Assembly (NCBI RefSeq): GCF_002844555.1
Contig: NZ_PJNI01000007.1
Location: 62,001 to 126,000 of the forward strand
DNA: 64,000 bases
Origin: Brumimicrobium salinarum
GTDB lineage: Bacteria; Bacteroidota; Bacteroidia; Flavobacteriales_D; Crocinitomicaceae
Direction of reading: 5' to 3'
Part shown: in pieces, positions 45,264-54,389 of the stretch
How positions within the stretch are numbered: the first letter of the stretch is position 1
Layout: every line of letters begins with the position of its first letter
Translations under genes and position numbers: made by a program
Notes under the pieces: model-generated
The model's database searches: none
Told to the model about the DNA's origin: nothing
Seen by the model: the letters and a program-made list of their open reading frames with translations, nothing else

Positions 45264-46213
45264 TCCATTTTTTTAAATTAATTCGTCCTGTTAATTTGCT
45301 GATTATTGCAGCAACAATGTATAGTATCGGTGGGTATTTAGATGTAGTTTATGCTCCTTTTCACGAAGATAAACTCCTAGTTAAAACCTTTGACTTTTTC
45401 TTATTGGTCATTTCAACAGTTATGATTGCTGCAGCAGGAAATATCATTAATGATTATTTTGACGTACGAGCGGATCGCATAAACCGTCCGGATAAAACAA
45501 TTATTTCAAAATTTATAAAACGTCGTTGGGCTATTGTGTTTCATTGGATTCTTAACTTTATTGCCTTTGGAATCGCAATTTACCTAGGATTAATTAATGA
45601 TACATTTTGGTATGTTTTTATCCATCTTTTGTCAATTAATTTTCTTTGGTTTTACTCAATGCAGCTTAAAAGAACACTTGTAATTGGAAATGTTGTTATT
45701 GCACTTTTAACAGCTTTGGTGCCAATTTTAGTTGGGATATATTACCAAGATATTTTTCGAACAATCTTGTTAGATCAGGTATTTCCATTTCATTTAGACG
45801 CATATACTCTCTTCCCCATTTATTTAGGTTTTGGTCTAGGAGTCTTTGCGTTTGTTCTTAATTGGGTACGAGAAATTGTTAAAGACATGGAAGATGTGAA
45901 GGGAGATTTAGTATTGAAAGCACGAACAATTCCTATTGTTTACGGATTAAGTAAAGCGCGCCTTGTAGCGATTATTTTTGTCATAATATCCATGGCTTTA
46001 TCAATTCCTATATTATTATTTTGGCAAAATGGTTTCATCGATGGAGTAGCGCTACTTCCATTACTTTTTAGTGCAGTTTCTGCTACAATTTCTTTAGTGC
46101 TTTTATTGCAGAAAGTAACTCCAAATCGATTAAGGAAAATTAATTATAGCCTAAAATTAACAATGGTTTTTGGAATGTTTCTCCCTATCTATTGGCTTTT
46201 ACTCATCATATAA
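45260..46213 (+). CDS. UbiA-family prenyltransferase (geranylgeranylglycerol-phosphate geranylgeranyltransferase-like)
   Basis: Integral membrane protein of 317 aa with about eight hydrophobic segments. The two Mg2+/diphosphate motifs are NDYFDVRAD (N64, D68, D72) and KDMEDVKGD (D209, D212, D216). The pattern fits the Bacteroidota subgroup annotated as geranylgeranylglycerol-phosphate geranylgeranyltransferase. The true acceptor is uncertain. It is translationally coupled to the PorE-like gene. Confidence 0.85.
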   Translation: MIHFFKLIRPVNLLIIAATMYSIGGYLDVVYAPFHEDKLLVKTFDFFLLVISTVMIAAAGNIINDYFDVRADRINRPDKTIISKFIKRRWAIVFHWILNFIAFGIAIYLGLINDTFWYVFIHLLSINFLWFYSMQLKRTLVIGNVVIALLTALVPILVGIYYQDIFRTILLDQVFPFHLDAYTLFPIYLGFGLGVFAFVLNWVREIVKDMEDVKGDLVLKARTIPIVYGLSKARLVAIIFVIISMALSIPILLFWQNGFIDGVALLPLLFSAVSATISLVLLLQKVTPNRLRKINYSLKLTMVFGMFLPIYWLLLII

Positions 46214-46800
46214 CATTTTGGTTCTATGTTTTCAAAAAAATTATTTTAGGTTCATCATCACCAAGAAGGAAACAACTCATAGAAGATCTAGGTGTTCAAT
46301 GTGAAATTCGTAAAAAAGAAGTTGAAGAGGTTTATCCTGAGACGCTTCCTATTGAAGAGGTTCCTGTGTTTTTATCACAATTAAAAGCAGAGCCATTGAA
46401 GTCTAATATTGGTATGGATGAAGTTTTACTTACCTCCGATACTGTTGTTATTCATGAAGGACATATATTGGAAAAACCAAAGAATGAACATGAGGCGAAA
46501 GCTATGTTGAAAGAATTGTCAAATAGTGTGAATGAGGTCATTACAGGTGTTTGTTTGCAGAGTCAAAATCATCAATCATCATTTTCTGTCAAAACAAAAG
46601 TCTTTTTTAATCGGTTGACGGAAGCAGAGATAGATTATTATATTAAAAAGTATCAACCGTATGATAAAGCTGGTGCATACGGCATCCAGGAGTGGATAGG
46701 GATGATTGGTGTAACAAAAATTGAAGGTTGTTTTTATAATGTTATGGGACTGCCTATGCAAAAGTTATGGGAGGTTTTAAATAATGAATTTTCCTCATAA
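46192..46800 (+). CDS. maf: Maf-like nucleotide pyrophosphatase; start region shows a probable 1-base deletion
   Basis: House-cleaning pyrophosphatase of the Maf/YhdE type, which hydrolyses modified or non-canonical NTPs. ILGSSSPRRKQLIEDLG, LLTSDTVVIHEGHIL, KPKNEHEAKAML, AGAYGIQEWIGMIGV and GLPMQKL cover the usual motifs. The frame as given has no ATG near the expected start, only a TTG at 46192 inside the previous gene. An ATG at 46226 would yield the canonical MFSKKIILGSSSPRRK if the A7 run at 46234-46240 had one more A. Confidence 0.9.
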   Translation: MAFTHHITFWFYVFKKIILGSSSPRRKQLIEDLGVQCEIRKKEVEEVYPETLPIEEVPVFLSQLKAEPLKSNIGMDEVLLTSDTVVIHEGHILEKPKNEHEAKAMLKELSNSVNEVITGVCLQSQNHQSSFSVKTKVFFNRLTEAEIDYYIKKYQPYDKAGAYGIQEWIGMIGVTKIEGCFYNVMGLPMQKLWEVLNNEFSS

Positions 46801-46831
46801 GTGTAATGTGAAAAATGTGTTCTACATAAAC

Positions 46832-47755
46832 CTACAGTATTCCTAAACTGATTACATGTGCCCATCTGTCATTGGATATAAGAAAACCCAACAAGAAGAA
46901 AGGCATGAATTTATAACTAATTTGAAAAAAGATACTAAAAGTAAAAGTTCTTCCCTTGATTAAAAAAGTTATTAAAGGAAACATCAGGATGGCTGGAATT
47001 AATGGGTAGGTACTCACTAAACTATAGTCAGGAACGTAACTTCGCCATTCAAAGTTTCGCCAAATTTTGACAGATTTTATTTCTTTAAAAAACAAAGAAC
47101 GTTCTAAGTACAAATAATTTTTCTGACTCAAATCAATAAAATCTATTGTTATCCATGCTTTCTGCCCATTTTCAAACTGAACAGGTGAAGTAGGTAAATT
47201 TCCAGCACCAGAATACCCAATTTGTGTATTTTGCTTTGAGATCTGATTCATCATTAAATGTGAAGGGAAAAGATATAAATCCATAGAAATAAGTAACGAA
47301 AGAAATGTGCAGGTAAACATGATTATTTTGAAACGTCTCCATAATTTTCCTGTTGTTAGGCTTTTATAATATCGCTCATTTTCGGCTGCTTCATAACGCT
47401 TTCGTTGTTCGTAACGTTTACGAGCTTGTTTCATTTTTTCCTCTCGTACCTCCTCGGCAGTTCGTGAGGATTTTGTCGTAGTTCTTTGTGTATGTCTTCT
47501 TTGTGTTGTTTGTTGTTGTGTTGTTCGACTTCGGGTTGATTGTTTAGTTCTTCTTTGTGGTTGCTCTCCGCGTTCGATCGCAAGTAAAATACGCTCATAA
47601 GCCTCATTTACCGCAATGAATTTATCTTTGGCAGCCGCCGATGGGTTTCTATCTGGATGATATTTCATAGCCATCTTTCGATAAGCTCTTTTAATCACCT
47701 TTAAGTTTTTTGTGGGTGTTATTCCTAAGATTTGAAAATATCGGCGGGTACTCAT
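46832..47755 (-). CDS. J-domain membrane protein
   Basis: 307 aa. The N-terminal J domain (about 5-60) has the HPD motif at H33-P34-D35, which stimulates DnaK ATPase. A Thr/Gln/Arg-rich linker (about 62-100) and a basic helix follow, then membrane segments at about 145-165 and three near the C-terminus (PAILMFPLITFLIKG). So it probably recruits DnaK to the membrane. It overlaps menE by 4 bases. Confidence 0.88.
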   Translation of the reverse strand: MSTRRYFQILGITPTKNLKVIKRAYRKMAMKYHPDRNPSAAAKDKFIAVNEAYERILLAIERGEQPQRRTKQSTRSRTTQQQTTQRRHTQRTTTKSSRTAEEVREEKMKQARKRYEQRKRYEAAENERYYKSLTTGKLWRRFKIIMFTCTFLSLLISMDLYLFPSHLMMNQISKQNTQIGYSGAGNLPTSPVQFENGQKAWITIDFIDLSQKNYLYLERSLFFKEIKSVKIWRNFEWRSYVPDYSLVSTYPLIPAILMFPLITFLIKGRTFTFSIFFQISYKFMPFFLLGFLISNDRWAHVISLGIL

Positions 47756-48744
47756 TGAATTGCTGCAGTAGTTTTAATTCTATCTATTTTTCCTGATGGG
47801 GTTTTATGTAGCGAAGATAAAAAGAAATATTCCTTCGGACGCGCATAAGGCGTTATTAAGTTGTTTATTTTTTCTTTAAGATCAGCGCTTTTTAATTCAT
47901 CTCCTCCAATAAAAACTACCTTGTTACCTAATTTGTCATCAGGAATAGAGCTGATAATAAAGTTGCTAGAACAGATTGTTTCTGCAATTTTCTCTTCAAT
48001 TTTTTCTGGATGTATCTTTACACCACCAGAATTTATAACAAAATCAGACCTTCCAAGCCAATGAAATGAAGTTTCATTTATTAACTCCACAATATCATTT
48101 GTTTCCAAATTATTGAGACCTAATTCATCGTTTGTAATTACCAATCTACCTTCTTTTGTAGTTAGTTTTGTGTGTCCTATTGCACGAAATGGTGCGCTGG
48201 TGTGTTTTAATTCTTTTAAAGCAATGTGTGATACTGTTTCTGTCATACCAAATGTTGAATACGCATTACAATTGAATTGTTTTAGTTGTTCTATTAATTG
48301 GTTTGAAACAGGAGCGCCACCGATAATTAAATATTTAATTAAATTTAACTTTTCTGGATTTTCTCTTAAAATATGCTCAACTTGCAATGGAACCATCGCA
48401 GCAAAATCAATTGGTTTCGTTATTTTCTCTAAGGGATTTCGTGTAACATTTGTTACGTAGAGCTGGAGGTTAAATTGAAGTGCACGAACAACCATCATTT
48501 TTCCTCCGATATATTGCGTTGACATGCATAAAAGAGCTGATTTGCAATTATTTAGGTTGAGAAATTTTCCTGTCATTTTCGCAGAAACTTCCATTTTCCA
48601 TTTTTCAATCTTAATCTCTTTTGGATTTCCTGTTGAACCTGAAGTCAATTGAGAAATTACTTCATTGTCACTGTTCCAGAGGTCTATAAAAGAAAAAACA
48701 GGCTCTAATGTTTCTTTCGAAGCGTCTAAACTTATTACATCCAT
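47752..48744 (-). CDS. menE: AMP-binding ligase, o-succinylbenzoate-CoA ligase (MenE)-like
   Basis: Adenylate-forming enzyme of 330 aa. The phosphate loop is SGSTGNPKEIKIEK; later STFGMTETVSHIA, WLGRSDFVINSGGVKIHPEKIE and the catalytic lysine region TPSGKIDR. It is shorter than typical acyl-CoA ligases, as is usual for MenE in Bacteroidota. It would make o-succinylbenzoyl-CoA for menaquinone; the identity of substrate is inferred from length, genus and MenG in the window. Confidence 0.85.
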   Translation of the reverse strand: MDVISLDASKETLEPVFSFIDLWNSDNEVISQLTSGSTGNPKEIKIEKWKMEVSAKMTGKFLNLNNCKSALLCMSTQYIGGKMMVVRALQFNLQLYVTNVTRNPLEKITKPIDFAAMVPLQVEHILRENPEKLNLIKYLIIGGAPVSNQLIEQLKQFNCNAYSTFGMTETVSHIALKELKHTSAPFRAIGHTKLTTKEGRLVITNDELGLNNLETNDIVELINETSFHWLGRSDFVINSGGVKIHPEKIEEKIAETICSSNFIISSIPDDKLGNKVVFIGGDELKSADLKEKINNLITPYARPKEYFFLSSLHKTPSGKIDRIKTTAAIQ

Positions 48745-48852
48745 CTAATTAATTTTAAAGGCATGAATTTTGATTTGTGCCTTGGTAATATTAAATCAAA
48801 TATGCTGAATTTAAATTGAGTTTTGTAACTTTAGCATAATAAATTAAAGAAC

Positions 48853-49281
48853 ATGAAATATTTAAGTATCGCCACAGTTTTAATTGCTTTCGTAACGACT
48901 GCTTTTATTTGGTCACCAGCAAGTGATAATGAAAAAGGGATTCAGTTTGAATCTATAAGTTTTAAAGAAGCCATAGAAAAGGCAAAAAAAGAAGATAAGT
49001 TAATCTTTTTGGATGCTTACGCCGTTTGGTGTGGTCCCTGTAAAATGATGGATAGAACTACTTTTAAAGACGAAGAAGTGGGAAAGGTTTTTAATGAAAA
49101 CTTTATTAATGTGAAAATTGATATGGAAAAAGGTGAAGGACCTGCTTTGGCTAGAAGATACCAAGTCCGTGCATATCCAACAATGATGTTAATTAATGGA
49201 GATGGAAAAGTTGAAAAAAGAATTTTGGGTGCAGTTAGAGATACACAATTACTAACGGAAGTAAAAGATTTTGTAAAATAA
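48853..49281 (+). CDS. Exported thioredoxin-family protein
   Basis: 142 aa with an N-terminal signal or anchor (TVLIAFVTTAFIWSPAS) and a thioredoxin fold; the redox motif is WCGPC (C60, C63), and the cis-proline is in RAYPTMML. The DUF953/thioredoxin_7-like opening (SFKEAIEKAKKEDKLIFLDAY) fits periplasmic thioredoxins. It stands alone with its own terminator. Confidence 0.9.
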   Translation: MKYLSIATVLIAFVTTAFIWSPASDNEKGIQFESISFKEAIEKAKKEDKLIFLDAYAVWCGPCKMMDRTTFKDEEVGKVFNENFINVKIDMEKGEGPALARRYQVRAYPTMMLINGDGKVEKRILGAVRDTQLLTEVKDFVK

Positions 49282-49321
49282 AATCATAGCATTCCAAATA
49301 ATTTATTTTTAGATTAAAAAG

Positions 49322-49348
49322 AGTCGAATTTAATTCGGCTTTTTTTTT
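49322..49348 (+). terminator. Rho-independent terminator
   Basis: AGTCGAATT (49322-49330) pairs with AATTCGGCT (49332-49340), one G-T pair included, followed by eight T residues; 40 bases after the thioredoxin gene stop. Confidence 0.75.
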
Positions 49349-49359
49349 ATGATTTCTAA

Positions 49360-50445
49360 TTATAGATCTTTTATCTGAAAAGCAATTCCACTTACCCGCT
49401 TTGTTTCTTTTCCGTCTATCACTTCTGTCCTTACCAAATCTTTAGCGGCTTTAGTTTCAAATACGGCTTCTAAATCTTTCACTTCACCACAAGGCACAAA
49501 GTTTTGGTGCATGTAAGTCAGTATTTCATCCGCTGAAAATTGTTTTATCTTTTCATTCAATAATTCAAAAAGAAGTGTTCTGTTTTTTACGCGTTGTTGC
49601 ACATTTTTAAATCGTTCGTCCTTGGCAAGGTTTTCTATATCTAAAAATGAACAAAGTTGCTTAAAATGGCGATTGCTACCAATGGCAAAAGTAATGGTTT
49701 TATGGTCTGTTGTTTCAAATAACTCACCATAAGGAGCAATATTCGGGTGTAAAGAGCCAATGCGCTGTGGAACATGATTATTCATCAAGTAATTGGAAGC
49801 TTGATTCACCAAAGAACTTACCGCAGCGTCGTACAATGAAACGCTTAAGCTTTTCCCTTGATAGTGCTCATTTCCTTTTTTGGCAAACAATTCAATGAGT
49901 AATCCTTCCTTTAAATGATGCGCAGCCAAGACATCAATAAAAGCGATTGGCATTTTAACGGGGCCGCTTTTAGGCGTTCCATTCATGGACATTATTCCCG
50001 TTTCTGCTTGCAATATCAAATCATAAGCTACGCGGTCACTTTTTGCTCCAAATCCATTGATTTTCCCGATGATGATTTGTGGATTAATCTCATGAAGTTT
50101 TTCATCTGTTATCTGCAATTTCTCTTGATCGCCTAATTTAAAGTTCATCAAAATGATATCTGCCGACTTTAATTCTTCAAATAACTGTTCACGGTGATTC
50201 TCCATTCTAAGATTTAACTGACGATACACTTTTTTATAATTAATACTCGAAAAATAAGCCGAAACGGAACTGTCTTTGTCTTCATTCGGCATTTTCCACA
50301 AGCGCGTCACATCAGGATGTTCAGGATGTTCAATTTTAATGACTTCCGCACCGAGTTCAGCAAAAAAAGAACCCACAGATGGTCCTGCTAGAACAGTGGA
50401 TAAATCGATGATTTTTATGTTTAGGAAAATGGATTGTCTGGACAT
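49360..50445 (-). CDS. Family III CoA-transferase (CaiB/BaiF type)
   Basis: 361 aa from the methionine at 50445 (MSRQSIFLNIKIIDLSTVLA). ILDLS-type opening, AGPSVGSFFAELGAEVIKIEHP and SLYDAAVSSLVNQASNYL, the aspartate-bearing motif near NGFGAKSDRVAYDLILQAETGIM, match the family, which moves CoA between carboxylic acids. The acyl substrate cannot be read. A lower-scoring in-frame start is at 50499. Confidence 0.88.
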   Translation of the reverse strand: MSRQSIFLNIKIIDLSTVLAGPSVGSFFAELGAEVIKIEHPEHPDVTRLWKMPNEDKDSSVSAYFSSINYKKVYRQLNLRMENHREQLFEELKSADIILMNFKLGDQEKLQITDEKLHEINPQIIIGKINGFGAKSDRVAYDLILQAETGIMSMNGTPKSGPVKMPIAFIDVLAAHHLKEGLLIELFAKKGNEHYQGKSLSVSLYDAAVSSLVNQASNYLMNNHVPQRIGSLHPNIAPYGELFETTDHKTITFAIGSNRHFKQLCSFLDIENLAKDERFKNVQQRVKNRTLLFELLNEKIKQFSADEILTYMHQNFVPCGEVKDLEAVFETKAAKDLVRTEVIDGKETKRVSGIAFQIKDL

Positions 50446-50595
50446 ATTGTAAAAAATATTTGGAAAAGGTAAAGATAGAGGATAATTGATAATGGACAAT
50501 TGAAAAATGTATTTTAATCAGTCCAATATACTTCAGTATCACCTGTAGGTTATTTACTTGAATTTTCAGGTATAGAAATGGTAAGGTTTTATTTC

Positions 50596-50833
50596 TTAAC
50601 CCGAATTATTCACCAATCTTAAAGTTTAAGAATGTTAACATCTGTAAGTCAGTATTTTAACTGTATTTCCTGTAAAATTTGAGAAACCCATTTTTGGGTA
50701 TTTGTGTATTTGTAAGATTTTGATTTAATTTTGATCTATTCGTCGTTACAAGCCCCGCGAAATATACATATATTACTTTAGGTCTTGTGCCTAGAATAGA
50801 TTTAAAATTAAATGCATGAATAATCCGGGTTAA
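50596..50833 (-). mobile_element. MITE-like element, copy 2 (238 bp, reverse orientation)
   Basis: Reverse-oriented copy with ends TTAACCCGAATTATTCA and TGAATAATCCGGGTTAA. Read on the reverse strand it differs from copy 3 (59567-59804) at only about eight of 238 positions. It has no coding capacity and sits in the spacer between the CoA-transferase gene (start 50445) and the gene at 50856. With copy 3 it brackets an 8.7-kb segment in inverted orientation. Confidence 0.92.
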
Positions 50834-50855
50834 TTTTGTCCCTCATAGAATTTTT

Positions 50856-51659
50856 ATGAAAATCTACTTATTTTTATTCTTGCTTTTGTTTCACTTTCAA
50901 ATTTATAGTCAATCCGAAATAAAATGTCCTTGTTTAGATTACTATAAACAATCAAGGTTGAAAACTTCTTCCTTATTGGAATTTTATCGTGCTATTTTAG
51001 CGGATGAATTGAAAGAAGTTACGTTATCTGTATTGGAAACACCAAATGTCACTCAGTCGAAACATAAAGCTGATTACTCACGGATCCTTTATATTGTTCA
51101 ACTTTCTGATGTTATACGCTTTGACCCTCTACCTGGTATTGGTTTTGCTCAAGAAAAAGATACCGCAGCGATTGCCAGCCTATATCAAAAGGAATTTGAC
51201 AGTAATGATACGTTAATCAAAGATGTTCGCCTTATTTGGAGTAAACAATGGTACAGTCTTATTGGTTTTGGGGATAAAAAGTTTTATAAACTATATGCCG
51301 TAAATAGAACTAAAGAACCAAAAAAATATTTGTCAAGTAAAAATATTGATGCTGCAATAGTAACAAATGATTCTATTAGTAAAAAAAACAATGTGATTGG
51401 AATAACAAATAGTCTTGGTATACATGAGTTAAAAGTATTCTCATTACATAATTACAGACAATTCATCACTGGTGTTTCATATAATAAGGTGGTTGTCTCA
51501 AAATTTATACAAAACTCATTGTATCAAGGGAATATATTGATTGCCGAAGGAGTAGATAAAGAGTTTGCTGTTGAACTACGAAATAAAATTAATTGTAATG
51601 CACATGAAAAGCGGATCGGACAAGAAGAATTTGAAAAAGAAATGAAAACATGCAAATAA
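50856..51659 (+). CDS. Secreted protein of unknown function
   Basis: 267 aa with a strong signal peptide (YLFLFLLLFHFQIYSQ). Mature part starts SEIKCPCLDYY, with two cysteines near the N-terminus and two near the C-terminus (INCNAHEKRIGQ, EMKTCK). No family recognised. It begins 23 bases after MITE copy 2, so the element may provide or disturb its promoter. Confidence 0.65.
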   Translation: MKIYLFLFLLLFHFQIYSQSEIKCPCLDYYKQSRLKTSSLLEFYRAILADELKEVTLSVLETPNVTQSKHKADYSRILYIVQLSDVIRFDPLPGIGFAQEKDTAAIASLYQKEFDSNDTLIKDVRLIWSKQWYSLIGFGDKKFYKLYAVNRTKEPKKYLSSKNIDAAIVTNDSISKKNNVIGITNSLGIHELKVFSLHNYRQFITGVSYNKVVVSKFIQNSLYQGNILIAEGVDKEFAVELRNKINCNAHEKRIGQEEFEKEMKTCK

Positions 51660-51690
51660 TTCTTTGAGTAAAGTTAGAAAATGTGTGTTT

Positions 51691-51783
51691 AATTCGTAAT
51701 TCGTAATTGAACCATTCGTAATTGAACCATTCGTAATTGAACCATTCGTAATTGAACCATTCGTAATTGACCATTCGTAATTG
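51691..51783. repeat. ATTCGTAATTG-type repeat array 1
   Basis: Tandem 15-base units of ATTCGTAATTGAACC (about four copies plus partials) between the gene ending at 51659 and the TonB receptor stop at 51786. Confidence 0.92.
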
Positions 51784-51785
51784 AT

Positions 51786-53867
51786 TTAAAACTCAACCTT
51801 CACCCCACCATAATAATTCCGTTTCGCTGCAGGATTAAAATACCGACTTCCATAAGCATTAATATCATTTCCTAAACTGTATTTTTCATTGAGTAGATTA
51901 TCAATTCCTGCGAAAAATTCCAATTGGAAAGCTGTTGAAAGTTGCCATTTCCATGTGGCTTTGAGTTGCACCAAATGAAATTCATCTGAATAAACAGTGT
52001 TAGCATCATTCAAGGGCATTGATGAAGTGTAATAATGCGAAATGTTTAAACCGAAGTTTTTAGGAAATTTAAACGTCAAGGTATTCGACCAAGTATAATC
52101 GGGAACTGCGGTGACTTTGTTTTGTGAATAATCATTGTATTTCACTTGATAATCTCCAAAACGATAATGATTGTAGGTAAATGCCGTTTGAAAATTTAGA
52201 TTGCTGATGAATCGTTTTTTGTTGGGGACAAGTATATGACCCAAAAACGAAGCTTCAATTCCTTGTTGATTCATTTCTCCAGCATTGACGAAATATTCTG
52301 CACCGTCTTGGTTCAATTGTCTTACGATTCCGTTGTTCATGTCGTAGAAATAATAGCCAAGATCAGTAATGAATCTTCTATTTTTTGACTCCCAACGCAA
52401 ACCACCTTCATAATTGATTCCTGTCTCTGGTTTTAATTCAATGTTAATCGTGTTATCGGAAGAACGCACTTCGGCTATGGTAGGTGGAGAATAACCTTTG
52501 GAAATACTTCCTCGTAGGGCTAAAGTTTTGGTGATCAAATAAGAAGTCGCCACTCTTGGTATTAAAATATTCCCGAAATTGATTTCACCTGTTGGATTTT
52601 GAACGATTGGATAAATCGATTGATAATAGATTTTCGCTTGATTCAATCCAATAGAAGCTTCGATAGTCCAACGATTAAATAGATTCGCATTTGTCCGATA
52701 AAAGTAACTGCCTTGCAGATTATCCAATTCATCTTTCGCTTGTGGATCCCCTGGCGTTCCTTGATTGTTGTCGAAATTATCAATTTCATTCCATCCTTTT
52801 TGACCTTCAAATCCTAATTGCATTTGCCATTTTATATTTGAATTGATGGTGTCTTTGTAAGAAAGAAAAGTCCGCAATCCGATATTTTGTTCTTTTCTAA
52901 ATTCATAATTGGTAATGAAGGGGTTTTCGAAATCGGTGTGGGAACCAAAAATGCTAATGGTATGCGATAAATTCTGAGTGATTTGGGCATCGTGTGCAAT
53001 TCCACCAAAAAATGTTTGATTGTAAATTCCTGCTTGTTGTTCGGAAGCTGATGGATTTGGTCCTCCCGCTGGACGAGACATAGTCGGGTTTTCTATAAAT
53101 TGAAATTCGGTTAATCCGCCTGGCGTTTCATAATTTAAATCAGAAAATAAAGCCAAAACACGTAGTTCATTCTTTTTGGAATATTGCCATTTATGAGCTG
53201 TTTGAAAAGTGAATTTATTCAATGCCGATTGATCGCGATAACCATCGGAACGCATAAATGATTGATCAACTGAAAAAGAGTATTTGTCATTGACTTTTCG
53301 CTGAACAGAAAGTTGTTCTTGAAATAGGCCAAAAGAACCGCCATTTAACAAAAGTGAACCTTTGTTTTTACGCACATTAAACCCTTTAGGCTGCATACGA
53401 ATAACTCCGCCAGAATTGGCACCATAAAGTGAACCGTCTGGACCTTTCAGCACATGAATAGAAGTAATAGAAGCTGGGTCTATAAGATTTAAATAAGTAT
53501 TTCCACCAGCGTCAGTCAACACAAATTCGTCCATATAAATCTTGGTGTTGCGAATCCCAAAAGGCGAACGGATCAAGCTGCCGCGCATAGCCAAACGGTA
53601 ACTTCCAGGCGAACGTTCTTCCATTCGGATTCCTGGAACTGTGTTTACAGCAGGCAATAAAGTGGTGGTTTGTTGTAATTCAATTTGCTCAGAAGAAATG
53701 TTTTGAGCGGAAGAAGTGAGACCTAAAAGTGGTTGCTTGTTGAAATAAGCACGTATTTCTATGGCTTCGAACTCAGTCGCTTGAGACTTTTGTAGGGAGT
53801 CTGGATCTTGTCCGAAAAGAATGGAGAAAGAGAATAGGAATAAACTATATAATAATATTTTATACAT
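51786..53867 (-). CDS. TonB-dependent outer-membrane receptor
   Basis: 693 aa with a signal peptide (LLYSLFLFSFSILFGQ) and no CarboxypepD-reg extension. The plug domain (about 60-165; VNTVPGIRMEERSPGSYRLA, SITSIHVLKGPDGSLYGANS) precedes a 22-strand-type barrel and the C-terminus ends GVKVEF. Such short receptors usually take up iron chelates, cobalamin or other small molecules. A palindrome at 53893-53907 is 25 bases before the start. Confidence 0.9.
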   Translation of the reverse strand: MYKILLYSLFLFSFSILFGQDPDSLQKSQATEFEAIEIRAYFNKQPLLGLTSSAQNISSEQIELQQTTTLLPAVNTVPGIRMEERSPGSYRLAMRGSLIRSPFGIRNTKIYMDEFVLTDAGGNTYLNLIDPASITSIHVLKGPDGSLYGANSGGVIRMQPKGFNVRKNKGSLLLNGGSFGLFQEQLSVQRKVNDKYSFSVDQSFMRSDGYRDQSALNKFTFQTAHKWQYSKKNELRVLALFSDLNYETPGGLTEFQFIENPTMSRPAGGPNPSASEQQAGIYNQTFFGGIAHDAQITQNLSHTISIFGSHTDFENPFITNYEFRKEQNIGLRTFLSYKDTINSNIKWQMQLGFEGQKGWNEIDNFDNNQGTPGDPQAKDELDNLQGSYFYRTNANLFNRWTIEASIGLNQAKIYYQSIYPIVQNPTGEINFGNILIPRVATSYLITKTLALRGSISKGYSPPTIAEVRSSDNTINIELKPETGINYEGGLRWESKNRRFITDLGYYFYDMNNGIVRQLNQDGAEYFVNAGEMNQQGIEASFLGHILVPNKKRFISNLNFQTAFTYNHYRFGDYQVKYNDYSQNKVTAVPDYTWSNTLTFKFPKNFGLNISHYYTSSMPLNDANTVYSDEFHLVQLKATWKWQLSTAFQLEFFAGIDNLLNEKYSLGNDINAYGSRYFNPAAKRNYYGGVKVEF

Positions 53868-53892
53868 TTGAAAAGACTTTTTTGTATCCAGC

Positions 53893-53907
53893 TAACTTTA
53901 AAAGTTA
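53893..53907. promoter_or_regulatory. Palindrome upstream of the TonB receptor
   Basis: TAACTTTAAAAGTTA is a perfect 7-1-7 inverted repeat within 40 bases of the receptor start; a possible operator for a metal or nutrient regulator. Confidence 0.4.
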
Positions 53908-54135
53908 CGAATTTAAGAATTACGAATTCATCGCAAAAGTGAAAGAATACCATTAACTCATATCTTTTCTTTGGGATTAATCTAATTTAAGTATTAAAAT
54001 GCCTATCTGATACTTTACTAGTGAATATATCTAAGCCGCTGATCATGTGGTAAAATGTTAATTTACAAGATCCTTCGCAAATTTCTCTTTTCTCTCACTC
54101 GATTGCTTCCCAACTCCCAAAACCGTCATCCTGAT

Positions 54136-54165
54136 CATATTTGAAAATTAAGATTTTCAAATATG
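54136..54165. repeat. Perfect 13-bp hairpin within a GTCATCCTGA-type element
   Basis: CATATTTGAAAAT (54136-54148) and ATTTTCAAATATG (54153-54165) with a four-base loop, flanked by CCGTCATCCTGAT and GGAAGAACCTTGTCA. The flank words resemble the larger palindromic element at 7631-7855. Confidence 0.75.
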
Positions 54166-54278
54166 GAAGAACCTTGTCAAGTAAAAGAGAGTAATTTTTA
54201 TTATAGTTTATTAAATTACTGGCAAAGTTCCCGATAAACATTAATATTAATTCAATCCAAAATCCTTTTTAAACCCCA

Positions 54279-54389
54279 ATTCGTAATTCGTAATTGAACA
54301 ATTCGTAATTCGTAATTGAACAATTCGTAATTCGTAATTCGTAATTCGTAATTGATTAATTCGTAATTGACTAACTCGTAATTGACTAA
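54279..54389. repeat. ATTCGTAATTG-type repeat array 2
   Basis: Eight or more ATTCGTAATT units with short ACC/AACA/ACTA linkers. The array ends in the stop codon (TAG, reverse) of the four-helix-bundle gene at 54386. Confidence 0.92.

Larger units (their letters stand above)
53868..54385. other. Non-coding region upstream of the TonB receptor gene
   Basis: 518 bases with no gene. It contains the palindrome at 53893-53907, the hairpin repeat at 54136-54165 and array 2 (54279-54389), all described separately. Confidence 0.55.

Noticed and set aside
46192-46240. Programmed frameshift in maf
   Set aside because: The shift would be needed within the first few codons and lacks a slippery site with a stimulator; a one-base deletion or error is simpler.
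51589-51774. Repeated NYEWF peptide frame on the reverse strand
   Set aside because: It is only the translation of the 15-base repeat array; no signal of selection for protein.
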